The notes below the pieces were generated by a model, which was not told where the DNA came from, made no database searches, and was given only the letters and a program-made list of their open reading frames with translations. 64,000 nucleotides of DNA from Arthrobacter tumbae. GTDB taxonomy: Bacteria > Actinomycetota > Actinomycetes > Actinomycetales > Micrococcaceae. This document shows positions 8,047-15,030 of this stretch, piece after piece (positions within the stretch are counted from its first letter, which is position 1; every line of letters starts with the position of its first letter). The stretch lies in contig NZ_JAFBCC010000001.1 of NCBI RefSeq assembly GCF_016907495.1, forward strand, positions 744,001 through 808,000, in the 5' to 3' direction. The position numbers and the translations under genes are program-made.

Positions 8047-8646
8047 TCATCCAACTTTGTACTTGAACCCTCGATGCGATGCGACGAAGCCCAATTGCTC
8101 ATAGAAACGGTGGGCGTCCTGGCGTGCCTCGTCAGAGGTGAGCTGTACGAGGGACGCCTCCACAGCGGGTGCTGCAGTTCCAGTCACCCAGCGCATCATG
8201 GTTGATCCAATACCACTTGACCGGTGATCGCTGCGGACGCGGACGGCTTCGATCAGAAGCCGAGTCGATCCGCGTCGGGCCATGCCGGGTATTCGTGTGA
8301 GCTGCATCGTTGCCAGAGGCTCGTCGGTCTCGCTCACCACCACGAGTAGGTCGTTGGAGGGGTCTGTGATGATCGCGGTCAGTGCAGAGAGGTAGGAGGC
8401 GGCGTCGGCTTCATTGGCTTTATCACCCCTCGTTGCGCTAATTGGGTCGTCCGCGAGAAGAAGCATCAGCGCACCCAGGTCGTGTTCTGTGGCTCGGCGC
8501 AGGGTGAACTCCTGTGCCTTGGCGCTGAGGCTGACGGGTAAGTTCAGAGTACGAATCACTCCCGCAGTCTCCCATCTATAGCCTGCGCGATGTTCGATGG
8601 AGGATCTAAGGAATCTTGCATAGGCGCGGCTGGCTACCACGGACAC
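8047..8646 (-). CDS. GNAT-family N-acetyltransferase
   Basis: The C-terminal 150 residues have GNAT features: the acetyl-CoA loop VRSDHRSSGIGSTMMRWV (motif A, the Q/RxxGxG/A type), then DEARQDAHRFYEQLGF (motif B), which is the typical end of the domain. The frame allows 199 residues, but a GTG at 8559 reading VIRTLNLPVS is a more natural start, giving about 170 residues. It transfers an acetyl group to an unknown amine; small-molecule detoxification is possible. It follows the RraB-like gene by 12 bases. Confidence 0.8.
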   Translation of the reverse strand: MSVVASRAYARFLRSSIEHRAGYRWETAGVIRTLNLPVSLSAKAQEFTLRRATEHDLGALMLLLADDPISATRGDKANEADAASYLSALTAIITDPSNDLLVVVSETDEPLATMQLTRIPGMARRGSTRLLIEAVRVRSDHRSSGIGSTMMRWVTGTAAPAVEASLVQLTSDEARQDAHRFYEQLGFVASHRGFKYKVG

Positions 8647-8658
8647 AAAGTCCGAACG

Positions 8659-9066
8659 TCACCCGTGTTCGAATAGCCGTTTATATCCGAAGAGGAGTCC
8701 AGCTGTGAGCGGGCGAGGAAGACTGTCCACCAAGTCAGCGCCCCAACCGTCGTACTCACCACCGTTTCGATCAACTGCGGCGAAGACAGTCTTGGTGAAT
8801 TGCTCCACAGTGTCAGGATCGAGGGCCGTCGTTTTGTCTGCTTCCAGTAAGAATTGGTCGTTGACGGCCGATACTACGGTGCGATATCCCTCGGCCATCA
8901 ATTCTTTGCCCGCTTCTAGAGCTGCCTCCTTCGTCGGGAAGACACCGTCATGCGCTACCTCGCGAGGTACGTCGAGATGGTCACCCTGTTTCCTGCGGTC
9001 CCTCAACTGTTCCACCGAGGATGAAAGATGGCTGGCTAGCCGGTCAGAAGCACTGGTCATGGGCAC
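8659..9066 (-). CDS. RraB-like (ribonuclease E inhibitor-fold) protein
   Basis: A 135-residue protein whose middle and end match the RraB fold: FPTKEAALEAGKELMAEGY (alpha/beta unit), FLLEADKTTALDPDTVEQF and the hallmark GGEYDGWGADL near residue 105. In E. coli RraB modulates RNase E; actinobacterial relatives are uncharacterised and many act in unknown contexts. ATG 9066 or ATG 9060 may be the start. It lies directly upstream of the GNAT gene on the same strand, so the two probably form an operon. Confidence 0.75.
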   Translation of the reverse strand: MPMTSASDRLASHLSSSVEQLRDRRKQGDHLDVPREVAHDGVFPTKEAALEAGKELMAEGYRTVVSAVNDQFLLEADKTTALDPDTVEQFTKTVFAAVDRNGGEYDGWGADLVDSLPRPLTAGLLFGYKRLFEHG

Positions 9067-9198
9067 ATGCTATTGGAAGAATCCGCGTTCCTGCTTCTGG
9101 AGCGTGTAGCGATGGCCGGGACGGCTCGAAGGCGCGATGAGGGGTCCGAGATGGCTGCGGAGCCGTCTCCGTTATCTCGACCCTGAAAGACTCTGATC

Positions 9199-9639
9199 AT
9201 GACTCGGGACATCAAGACCATGCTCGATCGCGTCGTGGCCGAGGTATTCAACGCAGGCTTTGTCGTTGTTAACCGCAGCTCAGACGATTCTGCCTCCTCC
9301 ACCAGTGTCCAAGTGAGCAGCAGTTCCCATCCGGAGCGTAGTGCAGTCATTCGAGTCGACCCGGTGTGGGTGGAGGGCTTTGTCCCAGAACTGAATGTTC
9401 AGACGGCCCTGCTAGTAGACGACTATGGAGAAGAAGACGACGACGAGTTGGGGGCATACAGGGAGGCCGAACTAACGAAGCTTTGTCGCGTCATGCGCGC
9501 ATACCTTTTAGGAGGTGGGCAGGTAACAACGCGGCGTCGTCTGTTCGGTCGCGGTAGCACCTTCATCCTCAAAATCGAGGCGGACGGCTTCGAATGGCGC
9601 CTGGGTCAAAACCACTGGGCTGGTCCTAAACCGATTTGA
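9199..9639 (+). CDS. Hypothetical protein (146 aa)
   Basis: A soluble 146-residue protein from ATG 9199. It contains a Ser-rich stretch (about residues 28-46), an acidic patch YGEEDDDELG and a C-terminal Gly/Arg-rich part ending GQNHWAGPKPI. No family recognised. High GC at third positions supports coding. It is a one-gene segment before boundary repeat copy 8. The 223 bases after it hold that repeat, plus a degenerate direct repeat (GGGTCAAAACCACTG at 9606 and GGGTCGAAACCACTG about 65 bases later). Confidence 0.65.
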   Translation: MTRDIKTMLDRVVAEVFNAGFVVVNRSSDDSASSTSVQVSSSSHPERSAVIRVDPVWVEGFVPELNVQTALLVDDYGEEDDDELGAYREAELTKLCRVMRAYLLGGGQVTTRRRLFGRGSTFILKIEADGFEWRLGQNHWAGPKPI

Positions 9640-9700
9640 GCACTCCGCTTGGCCCAAAGCACCGCGTTGGGTCGAAACCACTGCTTGAGTACGGTGCGCC

Positions 9701-9712
9701 CGGTGAGGGATC
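9701..9712 (+). repeat. Cassette-boundary repeat, copy 8
   Basis: CGGTGAGGGATC, exact core, intergenic, 61 bases after the preceding stop. Confidence 0.8.
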
Positions 9713-9862
9713 GTGTGTATGCGCCCGCACAGGAACGATGTTGCGTCATGGACTTCCTAGCCCTATCTGCCAACGCTGTACTAGGCAACACTGGAGTCCA
9801 ACCGCTTAGTTGAACATAACGGCGGCGGCACAGCTGCGGCTCACACTCCTACAGGAGGTATT

Positions 9863-10123
9863 TTGCAACCGTTCAATGATCCGGCGAAACCGCCAGGTAT
9901 CGTTCCGTCAACTTCAGACGCTGACAGTCACTCTCGTAACAGGGCTCCCGTAGTCCTCCTCGCCTTATTGGTGCCCGCTGTGCTGGTCGCCCTGTTCCGA
10001 CTACTCAATGACCAGATCGGGCTTGGGGGCGCTGCGGCAATAACCGCAGTTGCTTCAATAACCGTCGGCGTCATCGTCGCTCTACTCATGAGGAGCAAGA
10101 CAAAGAACGTGAATAAGGACTAG
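9863..10123 (+). CDS. Small membrane protein (86 aa)
   Basis: A TTG start is fixed by a perfect AGGAGG at 9853-9858, four bases before the start codon. The N-terminal 30 residues are polar and Pro/Ser/Asp-rich; two transmembrane segments follow (about residues 31-49 and 55-75), and the C-terminus is basic (MRSKTKNVNKD). A two-pass membrane protein of unknown function, in the segment between repeat copies 8 and 9. Confidence 0.7.
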   Translation: MQPFNDPAKPPGIVPSTSDADSHSRNRAPVVLLALLVPAVLVALFRLLNDQIGLGGAAAITAVASITVGVIVALLMRSKTKNVNKD

Positions 10124-10143
10124 TGCATCATCCTCCTTGCCAC

Positions 10144-10611
10144 TCATGCGGACGCTTTGCTTGCACTCCGGAAGGGTGCGGTGAGGGATCCAATTTGTTG
10201 AGAACTACCTCTCAATGTTGCTCTAACGCTTCGAATGTGAGGAAGCCTGCACTTTCTGCACTTCAGCTTTGAGCTTGCGGTAGTGCGCCAGATAGTTCTC
10301 ATCCAGGCGATGACAGCCAGTACCGACAAGACTGAGAGTACGGCCAGGGCTCGGTCGCGGGTGTAGGGACGAACACCCGCATCAGGGTCAAACCGTGAAG
10401 GCAGCCAGAGGTACTCCGGTGCGTCGATCACACCGGCCAGCCAAAACACTGGGACGACCGCAATAGCGGTGAGCAGTAGCGAGATTGCAATGCGCCAATG
10501 AAGGCCTTCCTCTAGGCGGATCCGCCGTTTTCTGGCTTCCTTGGCTGCCCGTTGTTTCCGGATTCGGCCGGCATTTTTCCGGCCGATCCCTTTCCGTGAG
10601 TGTGCGGTCAT
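10144..10611 (-). CDS. Membrane protein with basic N-terminus; 3' end runs through a repeat
   Basis: A 155-residue frame from ATG 10611. The first 35 residues are strongly basic (Arg/Lys-rich), followed by two transmembrane segments (about 40-62 and 88-107) and a basic tail with CRKCRLPH. The last 25 codons are read through boundary repeat copy 9 (10178-10190), giving the peptide GSLTAP. The native C-terminus may therefore have been replaced when the repeat or neighbouring segment arrived. It is 15 bases downstream of another - strand membrane protein gene. Confidence 0.6.
   Translation of the reverse strand: MTAHSRKGIGRKNAGRIRKQRAAKEARKRRIRLEEGLHWRIAISLLLTAIAVVPVFWLAGVIDAPEYLWLPSRFDPDAGVRPYTRDRALAVLSVLSVLAVIAWMRTIWRTTASSKLKCRKCRLPHIRSVRATLRGSSQQIGSLTAPFRSASKASA
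10178..10190 (+). repeat. Cassette-boundary repeat, copy 9
   Basis: GCGGTGAGGGATC, full consensus. It lies within the 3' end of the - strand membrane protein frame and 55 bases after the + strand gene ending at 10123. Confidence 0.8.
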
Positions 10612-10626
10612 TTGCGGCGCTGTTCG

Positions 10627-11049
10627 TTAGGGTTTCCGCGGCGCGCGCTTCGAGAGTCGCCCTGCAGAGCCCTTTTTGTTCTGGTTTCGCTTGGCGCGTC
10701 TTTCTCGCTGTTCAGCGAGCCTTCCCTCCGTAGAAGTCCTTTTGAAAGCGCGCACGGCACGGCGTGTCAGAGCGACGGTCACAACCGCAAATATCAGTCC
10801 AAAGACAAGGCTCACCAGAAGGATGAACCATCCCGTGTCAGCGGCGTACTCCAGAGTGTCCGGGCCACGGCGCCCTGGAAGAGTCACCTCGTCAGGCTCT
10901 GTGGTTGTGCCAGTAATCCAGCCGACGGCTGCAATGGCGGACCCAGCACAGACGACACACAGGACGGCACTCAAGAGCGCCTGAAGCACGGCTGTAAATC
11001 CGCGGCTGTCGAGGTCAGCCCGTGTAGGGGTAGGGTCCAGCAACTTCAC
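10627..11049 (-). CDS. Membrane protein (140 aa)
   Basis: From ATG 11049: two or three hydrophobic segments (about residues 20-47 and 72-95) and a long basic tail (RLAEQRERRAKRNQNKKGS) that should face the cytoplasm. It has no recognised family. It is followed after 15 bases by the other membrane protein gene on the same strand, so the pair probably forms a two-gene unit. Confidence 0.65.
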   Translation of the reverse strand: MKLLDPTPTRADLDSRGFTAVLQALLSAVLCVVCAGSAIAAVGWITGTTTEPDEVTLPGRRGPDTLEYAADTGWFILLVSLVFGLIFAVVTVALTRRAVRAFKRTSTEGRLAEQRERRAKRNQNKKGSAGRLSKRAPRKP

Positions 11050-11124
11050 GCTTCGACCTCCGAAAGTCCAGACTGCATCCGATCAGATTAGATCACTTCC
11101 GCGGCGGTGCCCGCCCAAGAAAGC

Positions 11125-11144
11125 GCACTGTGGAGGATCCGTCA
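11125..11144 (+). repeat. Variant boundary repeat, left copy
   Basis: GCACTGTGGAGGATCCGTCA matches the copy at 11693-11712 in 17 of 20 positions, in direct orientation. The core GTGGAGGATC resembles the island motif GTGAGGGATC with two changes. Together the two copies bracket the lipoprotein gene. Confidence 0.5.
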
Positions 11145-11179
11145 GAAAATGAGCTCGGCCAAGCTTCTACAAGCTGCGC

Positions 11180-11590
11180 TCATGCCGAGTAGACGCGAAA
11201 TGTGGTGTCTGTTCTGCAGGATTCAGGGAGTGATTCCGTGAGTTCGGAGTCTTGGCTGTATCCGCCACCGAGGGAGACTTCGTCCCCCAGTGTCACGGTG
11301 GCGAAGCCCATGTCGATGGCCCCTGCCTCGTTGAAATGCGTCCCGGCAGGGAACTCGATGTTCAATATCGTTCCGTCGGAAGCATGTCCCTGCAGGCAGT
11401 CATCCTCCCCAACTAGGAGAACGCCGCGAAATAGCGCCTCGGGCCCCGATTTACCGTCTCGCTTCGAGTCAGAGATGAGAAGAATCACGGCGTCCGATTC
11501 ATTCGTTCCCGCCACGTGTTCTGAGGTGCACCCGCTAACGGTAAGGGCGCAGAGAATTGCGAGTGTGAGCGGCTGTCGACGAGCTTCCAT
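11180..11590 (-). CDS. Small lipoprotein (136 aa)
   Basis: ATG 11590 gives a clear lipoprotein signal: MEARRQPLTLAILCALTVSGC, with Cys21 as the lipidated residue. The mature part is about 115 residues, acidic, with two Cys (DDCLQ and ESCRT) and a Tyr-Ser end. The frame stays open upstream but that extension does not look coding. Probably anchored to the outer face of the membrane. No family recognised. The gene is exactly bracketed by a 20-base direct repeat (11125 and 11693). Confidence 0.7.
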   Translation of the reverse strand: MEARRQPLTLAILCALTVSGCTSEHVAGTNESDAVILLISDSKRDGKSGPEALFRGVLLVGEDDCLQGHASDGTILNIEFPAGTHFNEAGAIDMGFATVTLGDEVSLGGGYSQDSELTESLPESCRTDTTFRVYSA

Positions 11591-11692
11591 GAGCGATCTA
11601 CAACGATGCATTTGCAGTACTGCCAGTGCACCACAAGACAGCCCTGTCTCAAGCTGAATGCACGTAACAGTATGCGGAAGCTGCGAGAAGTG

Positions 11693-11712
11693 GCACGGTG
11701 GAGGATCGATCA
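11693..11712 (+). repeat. Variant boundary repeat, right copy
   Basis: GCACGGTGGAGGATCGATCA, direct partner of 11125-11144 (17 of 20 identical). The 568-base spacing defines a one-gene segment. Confidence 0.5.
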
Positions 11713-11822
11713 TACGGGCGTCGAATTCTCCTCATAGGAAAGTGTCGGCACGCGCCGGGGGCTGTGGTGCGGAAGTGTTAGTAGAGTCAGTCTCTAGCGT
11801 TCGTTGAATTTGGGGGAGTGCA

Positions 11823-12347
11823 ATGAAACTAGTCCGAGTCCGTGCTGCTGGTGTGCTGATGACGTTTTTGTTCCTGGCCGGTTGTGCGGCGCCGTCCGCG
11901 TCTGAAGTGGAGACGGTTGTCGGCGCTTCCACAGCCGATGCCAATGAAATGATCGGTGCCGCTGAGATGCCCGAAGCGAGGCGACAGGCGATCGAACAGT
12001 TCCCCGAGGAGCTACCAGCTGGGTACGTCTGGCCCGCCGGGAATGCGGTGGCACCAGCTGCCGCAGGGCAAGACGTGGTTGCTGAAGTGGGTGTGGCAGA
12101 TACGAGCATTGCTGAGTTCTGGTTGTGCGCATGGACAGCGGAGTACATCGAAGCTTCCGATACTGGCGATACCGCAGATGCACACTCAGCGTTGAGCGAG
12201 ATTGAAAAGTACACATCCTTGCCCGCTGTCGTGGCTCACCATCAGAATCCCGAAGTCTTCGACTCCGCAGTGGTCGATACCGCATACGAGGGCGACTCCA
12301 CGAATCTACGCAACTTCTTCAAATCATGTGGAGTTCTCAACCACTGA
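11823..12347 (+). CDS. Lipoprotein (174 aa)
   Basis: ATG 11823 starts a signal peptide with lipobox LAGC (Cys at about residue 21), followed by a Ser/Ala/Glu-rich spacer and a mostly helical domain containing FWLCAWTAEYIEA and ending FFKSCGVLNH. The two Cys could form a disulfide outside the cell. GGGGG about eight bases upstream is the ribosome site. No family recognised. It lies 35 bases before the DUF4232-like gene and is probably co-transcribed with it. Confidence 0.75.
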   Translation: MKLVRVRAAGVLMTFLFLAGCAAPSASEVETVVGASTADANEMIGAAEMPEARRQAIEQFPEELPAGYVWPAGNAVAPAAAGQDVVAEVGVADTSIAEFWLCAWTAEYIEASDTGDTADAHSALSEIEKYTSLPAVVAHHQNPEVFDSAVVDTAYEGDSTNLRNFFKSCGVLNH

Positions 12348-12382
12348 CTGGAAAAGCCGCAGGACAGGGATAAGGGAGAAGC

Positions 12383-13744
12383 TTGAGAGAACAACCGAAA
12401 CCACGGACAGGCCGCACTAGGATCCTTACCTCAGCCGCTCTTCTACTCGCACTTCTTGGACTCACCATCATTTGGGCTACTCAGCAGACAGCGAGCTCTG
12501 AACAAGGACCGGAACAGGCCGGATCAAGCTCTCCCGTATTGACGGAGATTGCGCAGGTTTTCGAGGAACAGCTCGCCGGCTTCCGGGCAGGCTCCACGTC
12601 CGGATTCGTTGATTACCTGGCGGCGGTCCGACCGGCCGCATTAGAAAGTGAAGGCTGGCCTGAGGCGGACTACGCCCTGTTCGGTGTGCCGCGCACGGCT
12701 GACTCCGATGCAAAAGCAGCCGGCATCGCGGTGTGGGCTGGGAATCGGGGACCGGCATCCGGAAACCCGGTGATCTGCGCCGAAATCAGCATCCATCGCG
12801 ACGAGGCGCGGATTCACATCGAACAGACACGCTGCCCAGAAAAGATGCCCTCAAAAACAGGGCAGGTCGATGCACCTCAGAAAAGAGCTGAAGTGCTGGG
12901 CCTGGTACTGGAGACTCGGAACGACCTAGTAAGGGGTGATTCAGCGAACGAAGGAACACCGATGACGCAGGTCCTCCCGGCTGATCCTCAACGCGCCACC
13001 GGTCCGTGTTCCGCGAACGATCTGCGGGCAACCTTCGACTCAGGAAATGCGGCTGGAAATACTGACAACTTCGTCGTCCGCGTGCAAAACGTGGCTGAAA
13101 ACCCATGTGAGCTCTCCGAAGCCACCGGCATCAACATCGACCTCGGCCGCAAAGCTCTTCAACCCTTGTGGGACCAAGCTAAATCCGCCGTGACACTGCA
13201 GCCTTGGGAGTCTGCGATGACTGCGATCTCTTACAGACCCCACCAAATCTTCCCTGCCCACCAGATTATTACCTTGCAATTGCAGGGCGGGGAGGTTCTT
13301 CTGAGACCGCCCGCTGGCCACTCCGGAGCGACCCTCGCAGTCGCGGAATCGAGCGAGATCAGTGCAACGTCCTGGGAAGTGCTGGGCTATGGAGTTGATC
13401 GAGCGCATTGGGAAAACGGTTCTGCCGCTGTCGACATCGCATCCGCGTGTCAGAATCAACAACTCGCCACAACGACGCCTCAGCCCTATCTTGCGTCAGG
13501 GCAAGACCAGCCAAGCGAGCTGCCATACCGCCTGCTGAACATCAGTACCAGTACCTGCCGCATAGATAAGGGCAGGGTCGACGGTCTCGACCAAGTGCCG
13601 CCCCTAACAATCGCATCCACTGCTGTACTGAAGCCGGGAACTGCCATCGATGTGCCTGCCGAAAGCGGCGCACCGGACTTATCCGGCACATTGATCATTG
13701 ACGGAGCTCAGATACAGGAAGCCGATCCGAACAAGCGTCCTTGA
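12383..13744 (+). CDS. Membrane-anchored protein with DUF4232-like domains
   Basis: 453 residues from a TTG start, with a single N-terminal transmembrane segment (about residues 13-33), so most of the protein is extracytoplasmic. Two related beta-rich units with paired cysteines, C-N-L-x-A ... VQNVAENPCELSEATG (about 210-255) and C-x-N-x-x-L-A ... LNISTSTCRIDKG (about 350-395), resemble the Cys-paired pattern of DUF4232. That is a pattern call without a search. A preceding region (about 50-190) may be another domain. Likely a cell-envelope protein expressed with the upstream lipoprotein. Confidence 0.7.
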   Translation: MREQPKPRTGRTRILTSAALLLALLGLTIIWATQQTASSEQGPEQAGSSSPVLTEIAQVFEEQLAGFRAGSTSGFVDYLAAVRPAALESEGWPEADYALFGVPRTADSDAKAAGIAVWAGNRGPASGNPVICAEISIHRDEARIHIEQTRCPEKMPSKTGQVDAPQKRAEVLGLVLETRNDLVRGDSANEGTPMTQVLPADPQRATGPCSANDLRATFDSGNAAGNTDNFVVRVQNVAENPCELSEATGINIDLGRKALQPLWDQAKSAVTLQPWESAMTAISYRPHQIFPAHQIITLQLQGGEVLLRPPAGHSGATLAVAESSEISATSWEVLGYGVDRAHWENGSAAVDIASACQNQQLATTTPQPYLASGQDQPSELPYRLLNISTSTCRIDKGRVDGLDQVPPLTIASTAVLKPGTAIDVPAESGAPDLSGTLIIDGAQIQEADPNKRP

Positions 13745-13778
13745 GCTACACGCTGAAGCCCCGAACCTCATACGCATC

Positions 13779-13812
13779 GATCCCTCACCGAAACAGCGAA
13801 CGGTAAGGGATC
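13779..13812 (+). repeat. Cassette-boundary repeat, copy 11, with inverted partner
   Basis: GATCCCTCACCG (13779-13790) and CGGTAAGGGATC (13801-13812) form 12-base arms with one mismatch around a 10-base loop. The site directly follows the stop of the DUF4232-like gene. Confidence 0.75.
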
Positions 13813-13854
13813 GGCTCAGCCCCGACGGTCCCTTCCATGCAATCACCCCGCCGG

Positions 13855-14057
13855 TTACAGATTGCGTGCATCCTTCAATAGCTTTAGGGCCTCTTTGGGT
13901 CGACTCCATGGATGTCCCTCAACTCATCAAGGTTGGCGGGCAGGTCCGGCAGCGAGTTGTAACCAGCGTCGATGAGGGCGCCGGTTGCTGGCCGACCGAT
14001 TTTTATCCCGTCGAATGTCGGGCCTCGGTCATGGGAAGCACCGCTGTTGTCGGTCAT
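13855..14057 (-). pseudogene. Helix-hairpin-helix protein, frameshifted near its C-terminus
   Basis: From ATG 14057 (GGAG six bases upstream) the protein reads MTDNSGASHDRG then KIGRPATGALIDAGYNSLPDL and IHGVDPK, a typical helix-hairpin-helix DNA-binding unit. The frame then stops at 13884. One missing base near 13893 would restore PKEALKLLKDARNL with a stop at 13855-13857, which is the normal end of this family. It is therefore either a recent one-base deletion or a sequencing error. The IS21 element lies 47 bases behind its start. Confidence 0.65.
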
Positions 14058-14103
14058 ACCGTCTCCTTCATTTGTGGTCGGGATGCAGGAGCGGAGCAAT
14101 TTC

Positions 14104-14109
14104 GCGGTA
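14104..14109. repeat. Target-site duplication of the IS21 element (left copy)
   Basis: GCGGTA, identical to 16798-16803 on the other side of the element. A 6-bp duplication fits the 4-8 bp range of IS21-family transposition. Confidence 0.7.
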
Positions 14110-14116
14110 TGTCAAT

Positions 14117-14206
14117 GGCCATTAGTTTCTGCCCACGGGCGGCCAGTAAAAGTGCCCGCTGGTGGCCAGTAAAACTGCCCTGTGATGGCCAACAGATCTG
14201 CCCACT
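14117..14206. repeat. IS21 end: multiple terminal repeats (istB side)
   Basis: Four related units begin with GGCC at 14117, 14141, 14164 and 14187; the third reads GGCCAGTAAAACTGCCC. These are the presumed IstA-binding sites at the downstream end of the element. Confidence 0.8.
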
Positions 14207-14241
14207 GAGTGGTTCGGCGGGGTTGGCCATTTTTGGGGCGG

Positions 14242-15030
14242 TTAGTTCAGGGCTGTGACCCCCTTACCGGCGAGGGCTTGGGTGAGGCGGATCGAATCGC
14301 CGCTTGTTTGGCAGACGTGGGCGTGATGCAGGAGCCGGTCCACGGTGGCGGTGGCGAGGGTTTTGGGCATGAGCTCATCGAAACCGGCGGGGTGGAGGTT
14401 GGAGCTGATCGCAATGGAGCGCTTCTCGTAGGCTGCGTCCACGACCCGGTAGAGACCTTCGGCGGCGTCCGTGGCCACCGGCAACAGCCCGATGTCATCA
14501 ATGACCACGAGCTCGGCGCGGAGGATCCGGGACACGGCCCTGGTGACGCTGTCATCGGTGCGGTGCGCCCGGATCAGGACGCCGAGGTCTTCGAGCCGGA
14601 ACCAGGCCACGCGCATCCCGGCTTCCACGGCTTGCTGGCCGAGTGCTTCGAGGAAGAACGTTTTCCCGGTTCCGGAGGGCCCGCAGACGACCAGGTTTTC
14701 CCGCCGGGTGACCCATTCCAGGGTCCGTAGCGCGTGTTGGGTGGGGGCGGGGATGGAAGACGCGTCGGGGTCCCAGGCGTCGAAGGTTTTCCCGGTGGGG
14801 AATCCTGCTGCTTTGCGCCGGTTGGCGAGCATGGACCGTGCCCGTCCGGCGGTTTCCTCCGTGAAGAGGGCCTTGATGACCTCGACCGGCTCCCAACGCT
14901 GCGCTTTAGCGGTGGTGATCAGTTCCGGTGCCAGGGCGCGGGCGTGCGGCATCTTCAACTGACGCATCAGCGCTTCAAGGTCCGCAGGCAGGGGCGGTGC
15001 GGTGGTGTTGGTTGTGGTGACCGGGCTCAT
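14242..15030 (-). CDS. istB: IS21-family helper ATPase IstB
   Basis: A 262-residue AAA+ ATPase with Walker A GPSGTGKT at about residues 116-123, Walker B LVVIDDIGLL near 175 and the downstream sensor region SIAISSNLHP. IstB forms ATP-dependent oligomers on target DNA, bends it and recruits the IstA transposase. Its start overlaps the istA stop by four bases (15027-15030), the standard IS21 arrangement for translational coupling. Length is normal for the family. Confidence 0.93.
   Translation of the reverse strand: MSPVTTTNTTAPPLPADLEALMRQLKMPHARALAPELITTAKAQRWEPVEVIKALFTEETAGRARSMLANRRKAAGFPTGKTFDAWDPDASSIPAPTQHALRTLEWVTRRENLVVCGPSGTGKTFFLEALGQQAVEAGMRVAWFRLEDLGVLIRAHRTDDSVTRAVSRILRAELVVIDDIGLLPVATDAAEGLYRVVDAAYEKRSIAISSNLHPAGFDELMPKTLATATVDRLLHHAHVCQTSGDSIRLTQALAGKGVTALN

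Noticed and set aside
9134..9146. GCGATGAGGGGTC as a further boundary repeat
   Set aside because: Two mismatches to the 13-base consensus. Position between genes fits, but it is too weak to count alone.
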